Below, piece after piece: positions 16,887 through 25,902 of a stretch of DNA of 64,000 nucleotides; the stretch's first letter is position 1; the number at the start of each line of letters is the position of its first letter. This DNA is from Bact-08 sp964533215 (GTDB lineage Bacteria; Bacteroidota; Bacteroidia; Bacteroidales; UBA932), in NCBI GenBank assembly GCA_964533215.1, contig CAZHLJ010000004.1:186001-250000 (forward strand), in the 5' to 3' direction. The position numbers and the translations under genes are program-made. The notes beneath the pieces were generated by a model. It made no database searches and was not told the DNA's origin. It saw only the letters and a program-made list of their open reading frames with translations.

Positions 16887-17781
16887 CCATACGATTCTTA
16901 CCACAGAAATCCTGACGTACCTCCACCTTTTCAAACCATGAGGATTGAAGCAAACTGACAATTTCTGCCGCCAGGGATTCGTTTATTTCCAGATAGATCA
17001 GACCTCCTGGCTTTAACAGTATGGAGCCCCAGAGAGCAAGGGCTTTGTAAAATAGCAACGGATCGTCATCGGGTACGAAAAGAGCTTCATTAGGCTCAAA
17101 ATCCAAAACGTTGCTTCTCATCAGTATACGTTCCGACTCTTTAACATAAGGCGGGTTGCTCACAAGGATATCCAAGGAGTTGTTTTCAATCATCTTCTGA
17201 CTATCCGGCCCTTGCATAAGGTCTGCCTTGAACTCTTTGAATTTACACATCCCCGATTGGCCGAGAGACAATTGAACGGCATTTCTGTGGGTTACTTCAA
17301 GAGCCTTGTCTGAGAAGTCAAGAGCAAAGACCTCCGAATTAGATAAATCATTATCAGCCCTTAATTGCTTTGTCATCTCGCAGGCGAGAGTAATTCCTAT
17401 ACATCCGGATCCGCATGCGGCATCAAGGATACGAATAGGATATGACAGGTCATTGTCAAGTATCCACCTTACCAACTCCTCCGTTTCCGGTCTGGGAATA
17501 AGAACTCCCTCCTCAACATTAAACTTCCTTCCGTAGAACTCTTCATATCCCAACACGTACTGAAGGGGGCGGGCCTTAGAGAGCTCTAGAACCGCTTGTT
17601 CAAGATCACTCTTCAGCAACTGTTCATCTATAACTCCGGAGGGATTTACTATATGCTCGTAAGAACTTATCTTACAGAAATGCTGCAGCAGCCTTACGGC
17701 AATCGCCCGCCCCTCCCCAGTCTGATAAAGATGAGAAAGCCTTTGCTGAACATCCTCTGTAAAACTCTTATATGTGGCCAT
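16867..17781 (-). CDS. prmC: Peptide chain release factor N5-glutamine methyltransferase
   Basis: 304 residues. It methylates the glutamine of the GGQ motif in release factors RF1 and RF2. The SAM-binding loop is LDAACGSGCIGITLA, and the glutamine-binding NPPY is in DILVSNPPYVKESE. An N-terminal helical domain (about residues 1-100) and the block RPLQYVLGYEEFYGRKFNVEEGVLIPRPETEEL are typical of PrmC/HemK. The gene is 4 bases downstream of the phosphoesterase/propeller gene, so both are likely on one transcript. The convergent overlap with lipB leaves no room for a separate terminator. Confidence 0.95.
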   Translation of the reverse strand: MATYKSFTEDVQQRLSHLYQTGEGRAIAVRLLQHFCKISSYEHIVNPSGVIDEQLLKSDLEQAVLELSKARPLQYVLGYEEFYGRKFNVEEGVLIPRPETEELVRWILDNDLSYPIRILDAACGSGCIGITLACEMTKQLRADNDLSNSEVFALDFSDKALEVTHRNAVQLSLGQSGMCKFKEFKADLMQGPDSQKMIENNSLDILVSNPPYVKESERILMRSNVLDFEPNEALFVPDDDPLLFYKALALWGSILLKPGGLIYLEINESLAAEIVSLLQSSWFEKVEVRQDFCGKNRMVKASLI

Positions 17782-17785
17782 TTGC

Positions 17786-20095
17786 TTAATTAACAGGAAT
17801 AGTTATGCACCAAGTGTTGCCTCCAAAATCATTAACGTACAGAAAGTTTCCCTCCACTACAATATTACCAAGTATAGGAGCACCAAGGTTCATCCTCCAT
17901 TTAAAAAGACCGTTGCGAACATCCAGACAATACAGACACCCATCATTTGCTCCAAAATAGAGATTGTTATCATTAAGGCAGACACCTCCCTCCACAGTCA
18001 TCTGAAAGTCCTTTGTATAAGGAGCTGTGTAGAAGAGAGAAGGGTTAGTCCTGTAGTTCCAAAGCTCCTTGTACCCATTCTGACGGTCAAAGGCTGCAAC
18101 ACCCTTGTCGGAAGTACCTACAACATAATACCTTTCCGTTACAACCGGGCGAGAATTGACATTTACTGTCTGGCCTATCTTTAGTTTCAAAAGCTCCGCT
18201 CCAGTTATTGGATCAACTTCTGTTATATAACCGGGAGATGTATAGAAGAAGTGGCCTCCGTAGGCAACAGGAGTGTTGTCACATATACGCGAGTCCTCAT
18301 CGCGCTTTTCCCACAAGAGTTTGCCTGAAACTGCATCATGTGCAAATCTGCCCAACCAATATCCTCCGGAGAGCAATACCTTGGATTTAGGTTCCACCAC
18401 CGGAGAGGCCACAGTCGAGACTCCACTCTTCCATGCGTTGTTTGTCCATAAAATTCCGCCATCTGATATTCTTACTGCAGTCAGGCTGGAACCCTGACCT
18501 GCATATACGATCCCATCATTAACCGTAACACCTTCTGTAAAGACCGGGTGAGTACCCTTACTCCTTAAATCCTTGTACCAAACCACTTTCCCTGTGGCAG
18601 CTTCCAAGGCATATAGCCGCCCCTCTACATCACAAGCCAGTACAGTGTCACCCCAGAGAGCCATATTGTTTTTAACGGAATTACGGGTCTTAAAGCTCCA
18701 TAAAACTTTCCCGGTAGATTTGTCAAGAGCACCAATTGAGGATTTTTCAGCAGAATCATCATCTATCGTTGCAGAAATGACCAGATTACCGGCTATTAAA
18801 GGAGATACCATAAAAATGTTGCCGCCAATGTTGGATACCCATTTTATCTGAGGACTCTCTTTGGAGCAGTTCTCTTTGATTACTTGCTTATACACCACAC
18901 TACCGTCAGAGAATCCAATCCTCACCCTGAGAGATGCCGTCTCAGAAACATTTTCAGGCAAATTGCACACCCAGTTCCAACTGCTTTTCTGCTGCATCCT
19001 GAACTCTTTTTTCCCGGCCAAGACAACTGCACAATCCACTTCGGAGCCTGTATCGTAGATATTTGCCAAAACCGTAAACCCATGCCCAGATCCGGCACAA
19101 CTATGGAAACTATTTGCAACAATATGATTGTCCAGACAAGAGTATTTGATCCTAGACCTTAATTCTCCCGTTTTGTCAAAAGAGAGTACCCTGAAAGAGG
19201 ATGGAGAATGGTCTATCCCCCCTTTGTTTGGCGACATAGAGCTGAACGTATAACAGCCTTTATCTGTATATTTGAAAAGATTTGTATGATAATGGGCATA
19301 AAGATATCCCTTGAGGTTGAATGTGTCCAGGTCATATAGATGATGATTTGCCAGAATCACCGGAGTCCCTTTTGGAATGGCATCCAGGTCTTTTCTTAAC
19401 CATCTATAAAGATCATCTGCAGAGTAACTGGGCACTTTATCCCCATATATAACCGGAGTGATTACAAAATGGACACCTCCGACATTGAATGAGTACCATA
19501 CAGGTCCGAAATGCTGCTCAAAATGTTGCTCACCGTAATCCCCTGCAATAAGGTCGTGGTTCCCTAAAGAGTATACCACCCTTACACCCATTGTATTTCT
19601 GTTTATCTCGCGCGAATGAAAGTCCTGCCCCTTTTCATAACATATATCCCCATTCATCAGAAGGAATGCAATCTTATGATTTGCAATATAATCCTTAAGA
19701 CCATCAATCCAGTCCTTATATGTACTCGCTTCCGGATCTCCTATATGGATGAAGGCAGAAGGCTGATCATCCACTTTCTTTAATTTAAAATCGATTATGG
19801 CTGGTAACTTGTCACCAAGCCTTACAAAAAAATCTCCCACCTGCTCATATCCGCCCGGAGTCGAAATATAAACAAACCTGGCCCTGGGGTGCGTCTCAAA
19901 TGAGAAACATCCTTTTGGATCACTCTTGTAAACATTAAAGCCGTCTGAAACGACGACTCCACCCACACCTTTTTCATAAGTATCGGTAATCCGCCCGGAA
20001 ACTTGCCTTTGGGCAAAAGCATGACAACCGGCGAAAAGTAAAAGAGCCAGAAAAATAATCCGACCTGCCACTCTCCGGTGAATAAATGAGACCAT
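17786..20095 (-). CDS. Secreted calcineurin-like phosphoesterase fused to a PQQ-type beta-propeller
   Basis: 769 residues with a signal peptide ending near CHAFAQ (about residue 28). Residues about 30-115 form the small N-terminal domain typical of these phosphoesterases (VSGRITDTYEKGVGGVVVSD). The metallophosphatase core follows: IHIGDPEAS, LMNGDICYE, YSLGNHD, ILANHHLYD and YAHYHTN carry the metal ligands and catalytic His residues. The C-terminal half, from about residue 400, is made of repeats such as GKVLWSFKTR, GRLYALEAATGKVVWYKD and GCLYCLDVRNGLFKWRMN, which read as a PQQ-like beta-propeller. It probably acts on a phosphoester in the periplasm or at the surface. The substrate is unknown and PQQ binding is not implied. 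prmC follows directly. Confidence 0.88.
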   Translation of the reverse strand: MVSFIHRRVAGRIIFLALLLFAGCHAFAQRQVSGRITDTYEKGVGGVVVSDGFNVYKSDPKGCFSFETHPRARFVYISTPGGYEQVGDFFVRLGDKLPAIIDFKLKKVDDQPSAFIHIGDPEASTYKDWIDGLKDYIANHKIAFLLMNGDICYEKGQDFHSREINRNTMGVRVVYSLGNHDLIAGDYGEQHFEQHFGPVWYSFNVGGVHFVITPVIYGDKVPSYSADDLYRWLRKDLDAIPKGTPVILANHHLYDLDTFNLKGYLYAHYHTNLFKYTDKGCYTFSSMSPNKGGIDHSPSSFRVLSFDKTGELRSRIKYSCLDNHIVANSFHSCAGSGHGFTVLANIYDTGSEVDCAVVLAGKKEFRMQQKSSWNWVCNLPENVSETASLRVRIGFSDGSVVYKQVIKENCSKESPQIKWVSNIGGNIFMVSPLIAGNLVISATIDDDSAEKSSIGALDKSTGKVLWSFKTRNSVKNNMALWGDTVLACDVEGRLYALEAATGKVVWYKDLRSKGTHPVFTEGVTVNDGIVYAGQGSSLTAVRISDGGILWTNNAWKSGVSTVASPVVEPKSKVLLSGGYWLGRFAHDAVSGKLLWEKRDEDSRICDNTPVAYGGHFFYTSPGYITEVDPITGAELLKLKIGQTVNVNSRPVVTERYYVVGTSDKGVAAFDRQNGYKELWNYRTNPSLFYTAPYTKDFQMTVEGGVCLNDNNLYFGANDGCLYCLDVRNGLFKWRMNLGAPILGNIVVEGNFLYVNDFGGNTWCITIPVN

Positions 20096-20125
20096 AATGG
20101 TTATTTTTAAATTATAGAGACATCT

Positions 20126-21106
20126 TTATTCCAACAGTTTATTCAGGAAATCACCGATAGTCATCCCTGCCGCACGTATTTGCTGAGGGACAAGACTGGT
20201 TTCAGTCATACCTGGTACAGTATTGATCTCAAGGAAGAAAATCTCTTCACCTCTGACAATATAATCCATTCTGACAGCACCATTGCAACCAAGATAGTGG
20301 TAAATCCTATGTGAGACATCAATAATCCTCTCACTCAGTCCGACAGGTATTTCCGCCGGGGTAACCTCTTGGCTTGCTCCTAAATATTTAGCCTCGTAGT
20401 CAAAAAATTCATTTTTGGAGATAATCTCCGTAACCGGCAATCTGACAAGTTTGCCATCGGACATAAATACACCGTTGGTCATCTCCCTTCCGTTGATACA
20501 CTCCTCAATCAAGATAGTTTCATCTTCCTTGAAAGCCTCCTCTATTGCTGAAGCAAGATCTTCTCTCTTCTTAACCTTAGTTACACCAAAGCTGCTTCCC
20601 CCGCTGCATGGCTTTACAAAAAGCGGTAATCCAAGCTTAGAGACTATATCTTCCGACGAATAGTTGTCCCCACGCCTCATAAATACCTCTCGGGCCATCA
20701 GTACACCAGAACTCCTAAGGTAACTCTTGCAGGCATACTTGTCGAAAGTAATTGTGGATACTCTTGAGGAACAAGTTGTACAAGGCAGCCCAATCATCTC
20801 GAAATATCCTTGCAAAAGACCATTCTCACCTGGAGTACCATGAATCATTACTAATGCAACATCAAAATTTACCTTTCTGGAAGCTACATTCCCACTTGCT
20901 GGAATTGTAAAGGAAAAATCGGATTTATCTATCTGAAATACTCTTCCATCCTCCATCTGAACTCCCCAGTCTCTGCCTCTGACAAGCACCTCAAAAAATT
21001 CATACTTGTCCCTGTCGATGTGCTTCGCCATGTTTTTTCCACTCTTCACCGACACCTCATACTCAGAGGAGTTTCCCCCATAAACGAGGGCTACAATCTT
21101 TTTCAT
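20126..21106 (-). CDS. ddl: D-alanine--D-alanine ligase
   Basis: 326 residues, ATP-grasp fold. It makes the D-Ala-D-Ala dipeptide of the peptidoglycan stem. Visible motifs are the N-terminal VYGGNSSEYEVSVKSG, the ATP-binding loop CSGGSSFGVTKV, the specificity region FFDYEAKYLG, and the metal/ligand block FFLEINTVPGMTETSLVPQQ. Length is normal. The gene lies 28 bases after PBP1A in the same direction, a peptidoglycan-themed pair. Confidence 0.96.
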   Translation of the reverse strand: MKKIVALVYGGNSSEYEVSVKSGKNMAKHIDRDKYEFFEVLVRGRDWGVQMEDGRVFQIDKSDFSFTIPASGNVASRKVNFDVALVMIHGTPGENGLLQGYFEMIGLPCTTCSSRVSTITFDKYACKSYLRSSGVLMAREVFMRRGDNYSSEDIVSKLGLPLFVKPCSGGSSFGVTKVKKREDLASAIEEAFKEDETILIEECINGREMTNGVFMSDGKLVRLPVTEIISKNEFFDYEAKYLGASQEVTPAEIPVGLSERIIDVSHRIYHYLGCNGAVRMDYIVRGEEIFFLEINTVPGMTETSLVPQQIRAAGMTIGDFLNKLLE

Positions 21107-21134
21107 TTGTCTATAAATATAATTTTACGAAAAT

Positions 21135-23489
21135 TTAATGAGCAAAAGGATCTGTAATCACAGAGGTGGAATCCACCTCCTCGTCACTTCCACGGCAGTT
21201 GAACTGAGCCGAGAAGCCCGAAGGTGCAGTGAAACTATCCTTTGTCGTAATTCCAAGAGATGGGTCCTTAAGTACCTTTTGCATGAAGAGACCCCATATA
21301 GGAAGGGCCATGTTTGCGCCTCCACCAAGAGCCAGTCCCTCAAAATGAATCTGTCTGTCTTCAGCTCCGACCCAGACTCCGGCAGTAAGTTTAGGAACAT
21401 ACCCGATGAACCACCCGTCAGCCTGATCGTTTGTCGTTCCGGTCTTTCCTGCAATCGGGCCGTCTGGAACATATTTCCACCTCAGTCTGGAAGCAGTACC
21501 TTCATTAACCACTCCTTCCATCAGGTTTACCATCAGGTAAGCAGTATGTTCACTTATGGATTCCCTCTTTCTTGCTGTAAAGTTGCTAAGCACGTTCCCA
21601 GCCTTATCCTCTATCCTTAGTACAAAAATTGGATCCACATGAACTCCCTTACTTGGGAAAGTGTTGTAGGCAGCCACCATCTCAAAAAGAGTAAGGTCAG
21701 CCGGACCAAGACATAGGGACACTACAGGATCCAGATGGCTCTTTATACCCATCCTTTTGCACATATCCACCATTGCACGTGGACCGAACTGTTTCATAAG
21801 ATAGGCCGAAATATTATTTGAACTCATTGTGAGCCCCCACTTCAAAGTAACCTCTTTACCAATATATTTCTCTTTATCAGTACTCTCAGGAGTCCATGTT
21901 GTATCGCCCACTATAAATGTCTGAGGTACGTTAAACACCTTTGAACAAGGTGTGAAACCTTCCTGCATTGCCAAAGCATACAGGAATGGCTTGATAGTCG
22001 AGCCAACCTGTCTTTTACCCTGACGTGCATTATCATACTTGAAGTATCGATAATTAGGTCCCCCTACATAAGCCCTTACAAAACCGGTCTGTGGCTCCAT
22101 GGCCATAAATGACGCTCTTAGGAACGATTTGTAATATTTTATTGAATCGTTGGGCGACATTACAGTATCTATGGAGCTACCTCCGCCCTTCCATGAGAAG
22201 ACTGTCATTTTAACCGGCTTTTCAAAAACAGCCTCAATTTCAGATTCTGTAAGCCCCTCTTCCTTAAGGTTTCTGTATCTATCGCTCCATTTTCTGCCTT
22301 GCTTCATTAAGCTTGCTATCTCACTCGTAGAGGTCGCGTTGGAAAATGGAGGGTGTTTTTTCCATCTTAATTCTCTTCCAAACTGTACCTGTAAATCTTT
22401 GCTTAGGTGTTCTGCAACGGCCTCTTCTGCATATCTCTGCATTTTTGAGTTGACAGTTGTGTAAATCTTAAGCCCGTCTTTATCCAGATTGTATCTGCTG
22501 CCGTCCGGTTTAGGGTTCTTTGTAAGCCATCCATAGAGAGGATCATCCTTCCACAAAAGCGAATCGGCACGGAAATCATCCTCCTCACGGTATTGCGACC
22601 TTCTTGGTTTTTCTGCACTCATAACTCTCTTTATCATATCCCTGAAGTAAGGGCCCAGACCGGAGTTATTATCCTGTTGAGTGAATGCCAGCTTTATAGG
22701 CAGTGCCTTCACCGAGTCGTATGTTGCCCGGTCTATGTAATCGTACTTGTACATCTGACTAAGTACGTGGTTACGTCTGATAAGCGAGAGATCCGGATTG
22801 GTAACAGGATTGTACCTTGTAGGTTTGTTTACCATTCCAACCAAGAGTGCCGACTCCTCTATTGTAAGCTGCGAGGGCTCCTTTGCGAAAAAAGTATTAG
22901 CGGCTGCACGTATCCCGTAAGCATTGCTGCCAAAAAAGACAGCATTCAGGTACATGCTCAGTATCTCATCCTTTGTATAGTTTCTCTCCAGCTTGACAGC
23001 TGTTATCCACTCTTTGAATTTTGAAACTCCAAGCGCAAAGGTTTTTGCACCAGGAATGTTGCTGACTGCTGTGTCCCTGGGAAAAAGGGATTTTGCAAGT
23101 TGCTGCGAAAGAGTACTTCCTCCACCACCGGAACTTCTTCGGCCAAGAAGCAGTGATTTCACCGCTACCCTGCCAAGACTTCTTATATCAATACCACTAT
23201 GCTCATAAAACCTGACATCCTCGGTAGCAACCAATGCATCTACCAGTGATGGTGAAAGTTCGTCAAAAGAGACAAACGATCTGTTTTCAACATGAAACGT
23301 CGTAAGAATCTGACCGTCTTCCGAAATTAACTCAGTGGCAATATTTTTCTGAGGATCCTCAAGTTCCTCAAACGACGGAATATTCCCAAAGAGGCTCACC
23401 ATCAGAAGGAAAAACGCTACCAGCAAGAAGGGGCTGAAAACCACTATCCAAAACCTCTTCAAGAACTTATCCCTGTTTTTTATCTCCAT
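21135..23489 (-). CDS. mrcA: Class A penicillin-binding protein (PBP1A type)
   Basis: 784 residues from the ATG at 23489; a TTG two codons earlier is less likely. One N-terminal TM helix (about 11-34) anchors it. The GT51 glycosyltransferase domain has TEDVRFYEHSG (catalytic Glu) and GGGSTLSQQLAK. The transpeptidase domain carries SxxK in GSTIKPFLYAL, SxN in MSSNNISAY and KTG in AGKTGTTNDQADGWF. It polymerises and cross-links peptidoglycan on the periplasmic side. ddl follows on the same strand. Confidence 0.95.
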   Translation of the reverse strand: MEIKNRDKFLKRFWIVVFSPFLLVAFFLLMVSLFGNIPSFEELEDPQKNIATELISEDGQILTTFHVENRSFVSFDELSPSLVDALVATEDVRFYEHSGIDIRSLGRVAVKSLLLGRRSSGGGGSTLSQQLAKSLFPRDTAVSNIPGAKTFALGVSKFKEWITAVKLERNYTKDEILSMYLNAVFFGSNAYGIRAAANTFFAKEPSQLTIEESALLVGMVNKPTRYNPVTNPDLSLIRRNHVLSQMYKYDYIDRATYDSVKALPIKLAFTQQDNNSGLGPYFRDMIKRVMSAEKPRRSQYREEDDFRADSLLWKDDPLYGWLTKNPKPDGSRYNLDKDGLKIYTTVNSKMQRYAEEAVAEHLSKDLQVQFGRELRWKKHPPFSNATSTSEIASLMKQGRKWSDRYRNLKEEGLTESEIEAVFEKPVKMTVFSWKGGGSSIDTVMSPNDSIKYYKSFLRASFMAMEPQTGFVRAYVGGPNYRYFKYDNARQGKRQVGSTIKPFLYALAMQEGFTPCSKVFNVPQTFIVGDTTWTPESTDKEKYIGKEVTLKWGLTMSSNNISAYLMKQFGPRAMVDMCKRMGIKSHLDPVVSLCLGPADLTLFEMVAAYNTFPSKGVHVDPIFVLRIEDKAGNVLSNFTARKRESISEHTAYLMVNLMEGVVNEGTASRLRWKYVPDGPIAGKTGTTNDQADGWFIGYVPKLTAGVWVGAEDRQIHFEGLALGGGANMALPIWGLFMQKVLKDPSLGITTKDSFTAPSGFSAQFNCRGSDEEVDSTSVITDPFAH

Positions 23490-23520
23490 TTTCAATCAAT
23501 ATATAAGGTATACCAGCCGA

Positions 23521-23528
23521 CAAAAATA
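23521..23528 (-). promoter_or_regulatory. TAnnTTTG box upstream of PBP1A
   Basis: On the minus strand TATTTTTG matches the -7 consensus, 32 bases before the PBP1A ATG. No clear -33 partner is visible. It shares a divergent intergenic stretch with the topA promoter. Confidence 0.45.
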
Positions 23529-23538
23529 GGAATAAAAA

Positions 23539-23571
23539 TTTGGATAATATCTTACTTTATAGCTTACTTTG
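23539..23571 (+). promoter_or_regulatory. Promoter of topA (TTTG, 21 bases, TTACTTTG)
   Basis: TTTG at 23539-23542 and TTACTTTG at 23564-23571 (one mismatch to TAnnTTTG) are separated by 21 bases, correct for a Bacteroidota promoter. This supports the topA start at ATG 23599 rather than at a TTG inside the -7 box. Confidence 0.5.
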
Positions 23572-23598
23572 CAGCATTCAAGGTTTAATATTGCAGAT

Positions 23599-25896
23599 AT
23601 GGGAGAGAATTTAGTAATCGTCGAGTCTCCAGCTAAAGCTAAGACTATCGAGAAATTTCTAGGGAGTGGATACACAGTAAAATCGAGTTTCGGACACATA
23701 AGGGATCTCTCCAAAAAAAATCTTGGAATAGATATCGAAGGAGGATTCATTCCCGATTACTTAATATCCGAAGACAAGAAAAAGATTGTGGCCGAGCTGA
23801 AATCTCTTGCAAAAAAAGCTGACATTGTATGGCTTGCATCCGATGAAGACCGTGAAGGAGAGGCAATTGCATGGCATCTTAAGGAAACGCTCAGTCTTGA
23901 TGACAAAAAAACCAAAAGAATAGTATTTCACGAAATCACCAAAGATGCGATAATCAATGCCATAGAAAATCCTCGTGATGTTGACATGAATCTTGTCATG
24001 GCGCAACAGGCCAGAAGGGTGCTTGACAGATTGGTCGGCTTTGAACTTTCGCCTGTGCTATGGAAAAAAGTAAAACCAAAACTCTCTGCCGGACGTGTCC
24101 AGTCAGTAGCCTTGAGGCTGATTGTAGAGAAAGAGCGGGATATCCAGAATTTTTCTGCGAAATCTCAATATAAGATAGAGGGTATATTCAATCCTGAAGG
24201 GGCAAAGGCATCTGTAAAAGTCTCTGCCGAGCTTAACGAAAAATTTGAGAAGGAAGTTCAGGCGCGTGAAATTCTGGAGAAATGTATCGGGGCCGACTTC
24301 AAAATAGCCTCAATCGAGGAGAAAGAGGCAAAACGAACTCCTCAGGCACCTTTCACAACCTCAACCCTGCAACAGGAGGCTTCCAGGAAACTGGGATTCT
24401 CTCTTAGTCAGACAATGAGGACAGCTCAGAATTTATATGAATCCGGGTTCATAACATATATGCGTACTGACTCCACCAACCTATCCAAGCTTGCACTTGG
24501 TGCTGCAAAACAGGTTATTACAGAACTGTATGGCAAGGAATACTCCAAGACAAGGCAGTATGCAACCAAGACTAAAGGGGCACAAGAGGCTCACGAAGCC
24601 ATAAGGCCAACGTACCTTAGCAATCTGGAGATAGAAGCCGGTTCTCAAGAGAAAAAGCTCTACTCGCTGATATGGAAAAGGACTATCGCATCTCAGATGG
24701 CAGACGCCTCAATTCAGAAAACCGAGATTGCAATTGGAACAGATTCTATAAAACAACTCTTTATGGCCACTGCGGACAGGGTTAAGTTCGATGGTTTCCT
24801 GAAAGTCTATATTGAATCAAAGGATGATGAATCGGCAGAGGAGGAGATGAACATGCTTCTTCCCGCTCTTTCAATGGATCAGAAGATGAATATGATCAAC
24901 TTAAAGGCCACCGAGAAATATTCACAGAAGCCCCCTAGATATACAGAGGCCAGCCTGGTGAAGAAACTTGAGGAGCTTGGAATAGGAAGGCCATCCACAT
25001 ACGCTCCCACTATATCCACAATCGTACAGCGCGGATATGTTGTTAAGGATAGCAGACCCGGACAGGAAAGGAAATTCCGCGAACTCTCTGTCGAAAATGG
25101 TGCAGTAGTTTCCAAAACCCTTACAGAAGTATGGGGAACAGAAAAAAACAAGCTTTTCCCTGAAGATATTGGAATCCTGGTTAACGATTTTCTGGTGGAA
25201 AACTTTGATTCCATCGTAGATTATGGATTTACAGCTTCAGTGGAAGAGGATTTCGACAAGATTGCAGAGGGCAAATTAGTCTGGAACAATTTGATAGGAC
25301 ATTTTTACAAGCCATTCCATGAAAAGGTGGAGAAGACTCTTTTGATTTCAAGACCAACCAATGCAGAAAGAGTACTTGGAGTTGACCCTAAGAGCGGAAA
25401 GAATGTCTATGTAAGGATAGGAAGATTTGGTCCTCTGGCACAAATAGGAGACAGCGACGATCCTGAAAAGAAGTTCGTTAGTCTTGGCAAAGGACAGCTT
25501 ATCGAGACCATAACCATGGAGGAAGCTCTGAAACTTTTTGAACTCCCTCGTACAGTAGGCGTCTACAACAACAAAGACATCATTGCCGCCGTAGGTCGTT
25601 TTGGCCCATACATCAAATATGACGGAGGATTCATATCCATAGGAAAGGATAATGACCCACGCACAATAGATCTGGAAACCTGCAAAGCTCTTATAGAGTC
25701 CCATTCAAAAAAAGAGGCTGAAAAGCTGATAAAAGATTTCCCTAAAGAGGGTATACAAATTCTCAATGGAAGATTCGGAGCCTATCTCAAAAAGGGAAAA
25801 AGCAATATCAAGATTCCCAAAGGCACTGACCCAAAAGAGATTGATCTTGAGACAGCTTTAAAACTTATTGAAAAGGGAGGAAAACCAAAAAAATAG
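23599..25896 (+). CDS. topA: DNA topoisomerase I
   Basis: 765 residues starting MGENLVIVESPAKAKTIEKF, the Toprim signature. It relaxes negative supercoils through a 5'-phosphotyrosine intermediate. The acidic Toprim triad is in LASDEDREGEAIAWHL, the catalytic Tyr in FITYMRTDST (about residue 287), and PRYTEASLVKKLEELGIGRPSTYA is typical. The C-terminus has repeats such as RIGRFGPLAQIGD, GRFGPYIKYDGG and GRFGAYLKKG instead of Cys4 zinc fingers, as in other Bacteroidota. A ureohydrolase-like gene follows after 6 bases. Confidence 0.97.
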   Translation: MGENLVIVESPAKAKTIEKFLGSGYTVKSSFGHIRDLSKKNLGIDIEGGFIPDYLISEDKKKIVAELKSLAKKADIVWLASDEDREGEAIAWHLKETLSLDDKKTKRIVFHEITKDAIINAIENPRDVDMNLVMAQQARRVLDRLVGFELSPVLWKKVKPKLSAGRVQSVALRLIVEKERDIQNFSAKSQYKIEGIFNPEGAKASVKVSAELNEKFEKEVQAREILEKCIGADFKIASIEEKEAKRTPQAPFTTSTLQQEASRKLGFSLSQTMRTAQNLYESGFITYMRTDSTNLSKLALGAAKQVITELYGKEYSKTRQYATKTKGAQEAHEAIRPTYLSNLEIEAGSQEKKLYSLIWKRTIASQMADASIQKTEIAIGTDSIKQLFMATADRVKFDGFLKVYIESKDDESAEEEMNMLLPALSMDQKMNMINLKATEKYSQKPPRYTEASLVKKLEELGIGRPSTYAPTISTIVQRGYVVKDSRPGQERKFRELSVENGAVVSKTLTEVWGTEKNKLFPEDIGILVNDFLVENFDSIVDYGFTASVEEDFDKIAEGKLVWNNLIGHFYKPFHEKVEKTLLISRPTNAERVLGVDPKSGKNVYVRIGRFGPLAQIGDSDDPEKKFVSLGKGQLIETITMEEALKLFELPRTVGVYNNKDIIAAVGRFGPYIKYDGGFISIGKDNDPRTIDLETCKALIESHSKKEAEKLIKDFPKEGIQILNGRFGAYLKKGKSNIKIPKGTDPKEIDLETALKLIEKGGKPKK

Positions 25897-25902
25897 TAAT
25901 CT

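Noticed and set aside
18208..19162. Several open frames of 60-92 codons on the plus strand inside the phosphoesterase/propeller gene
   Set aside because: They lie wholly in a well-supported minus-strand gene and have no promoter, signal or recognisable motif.
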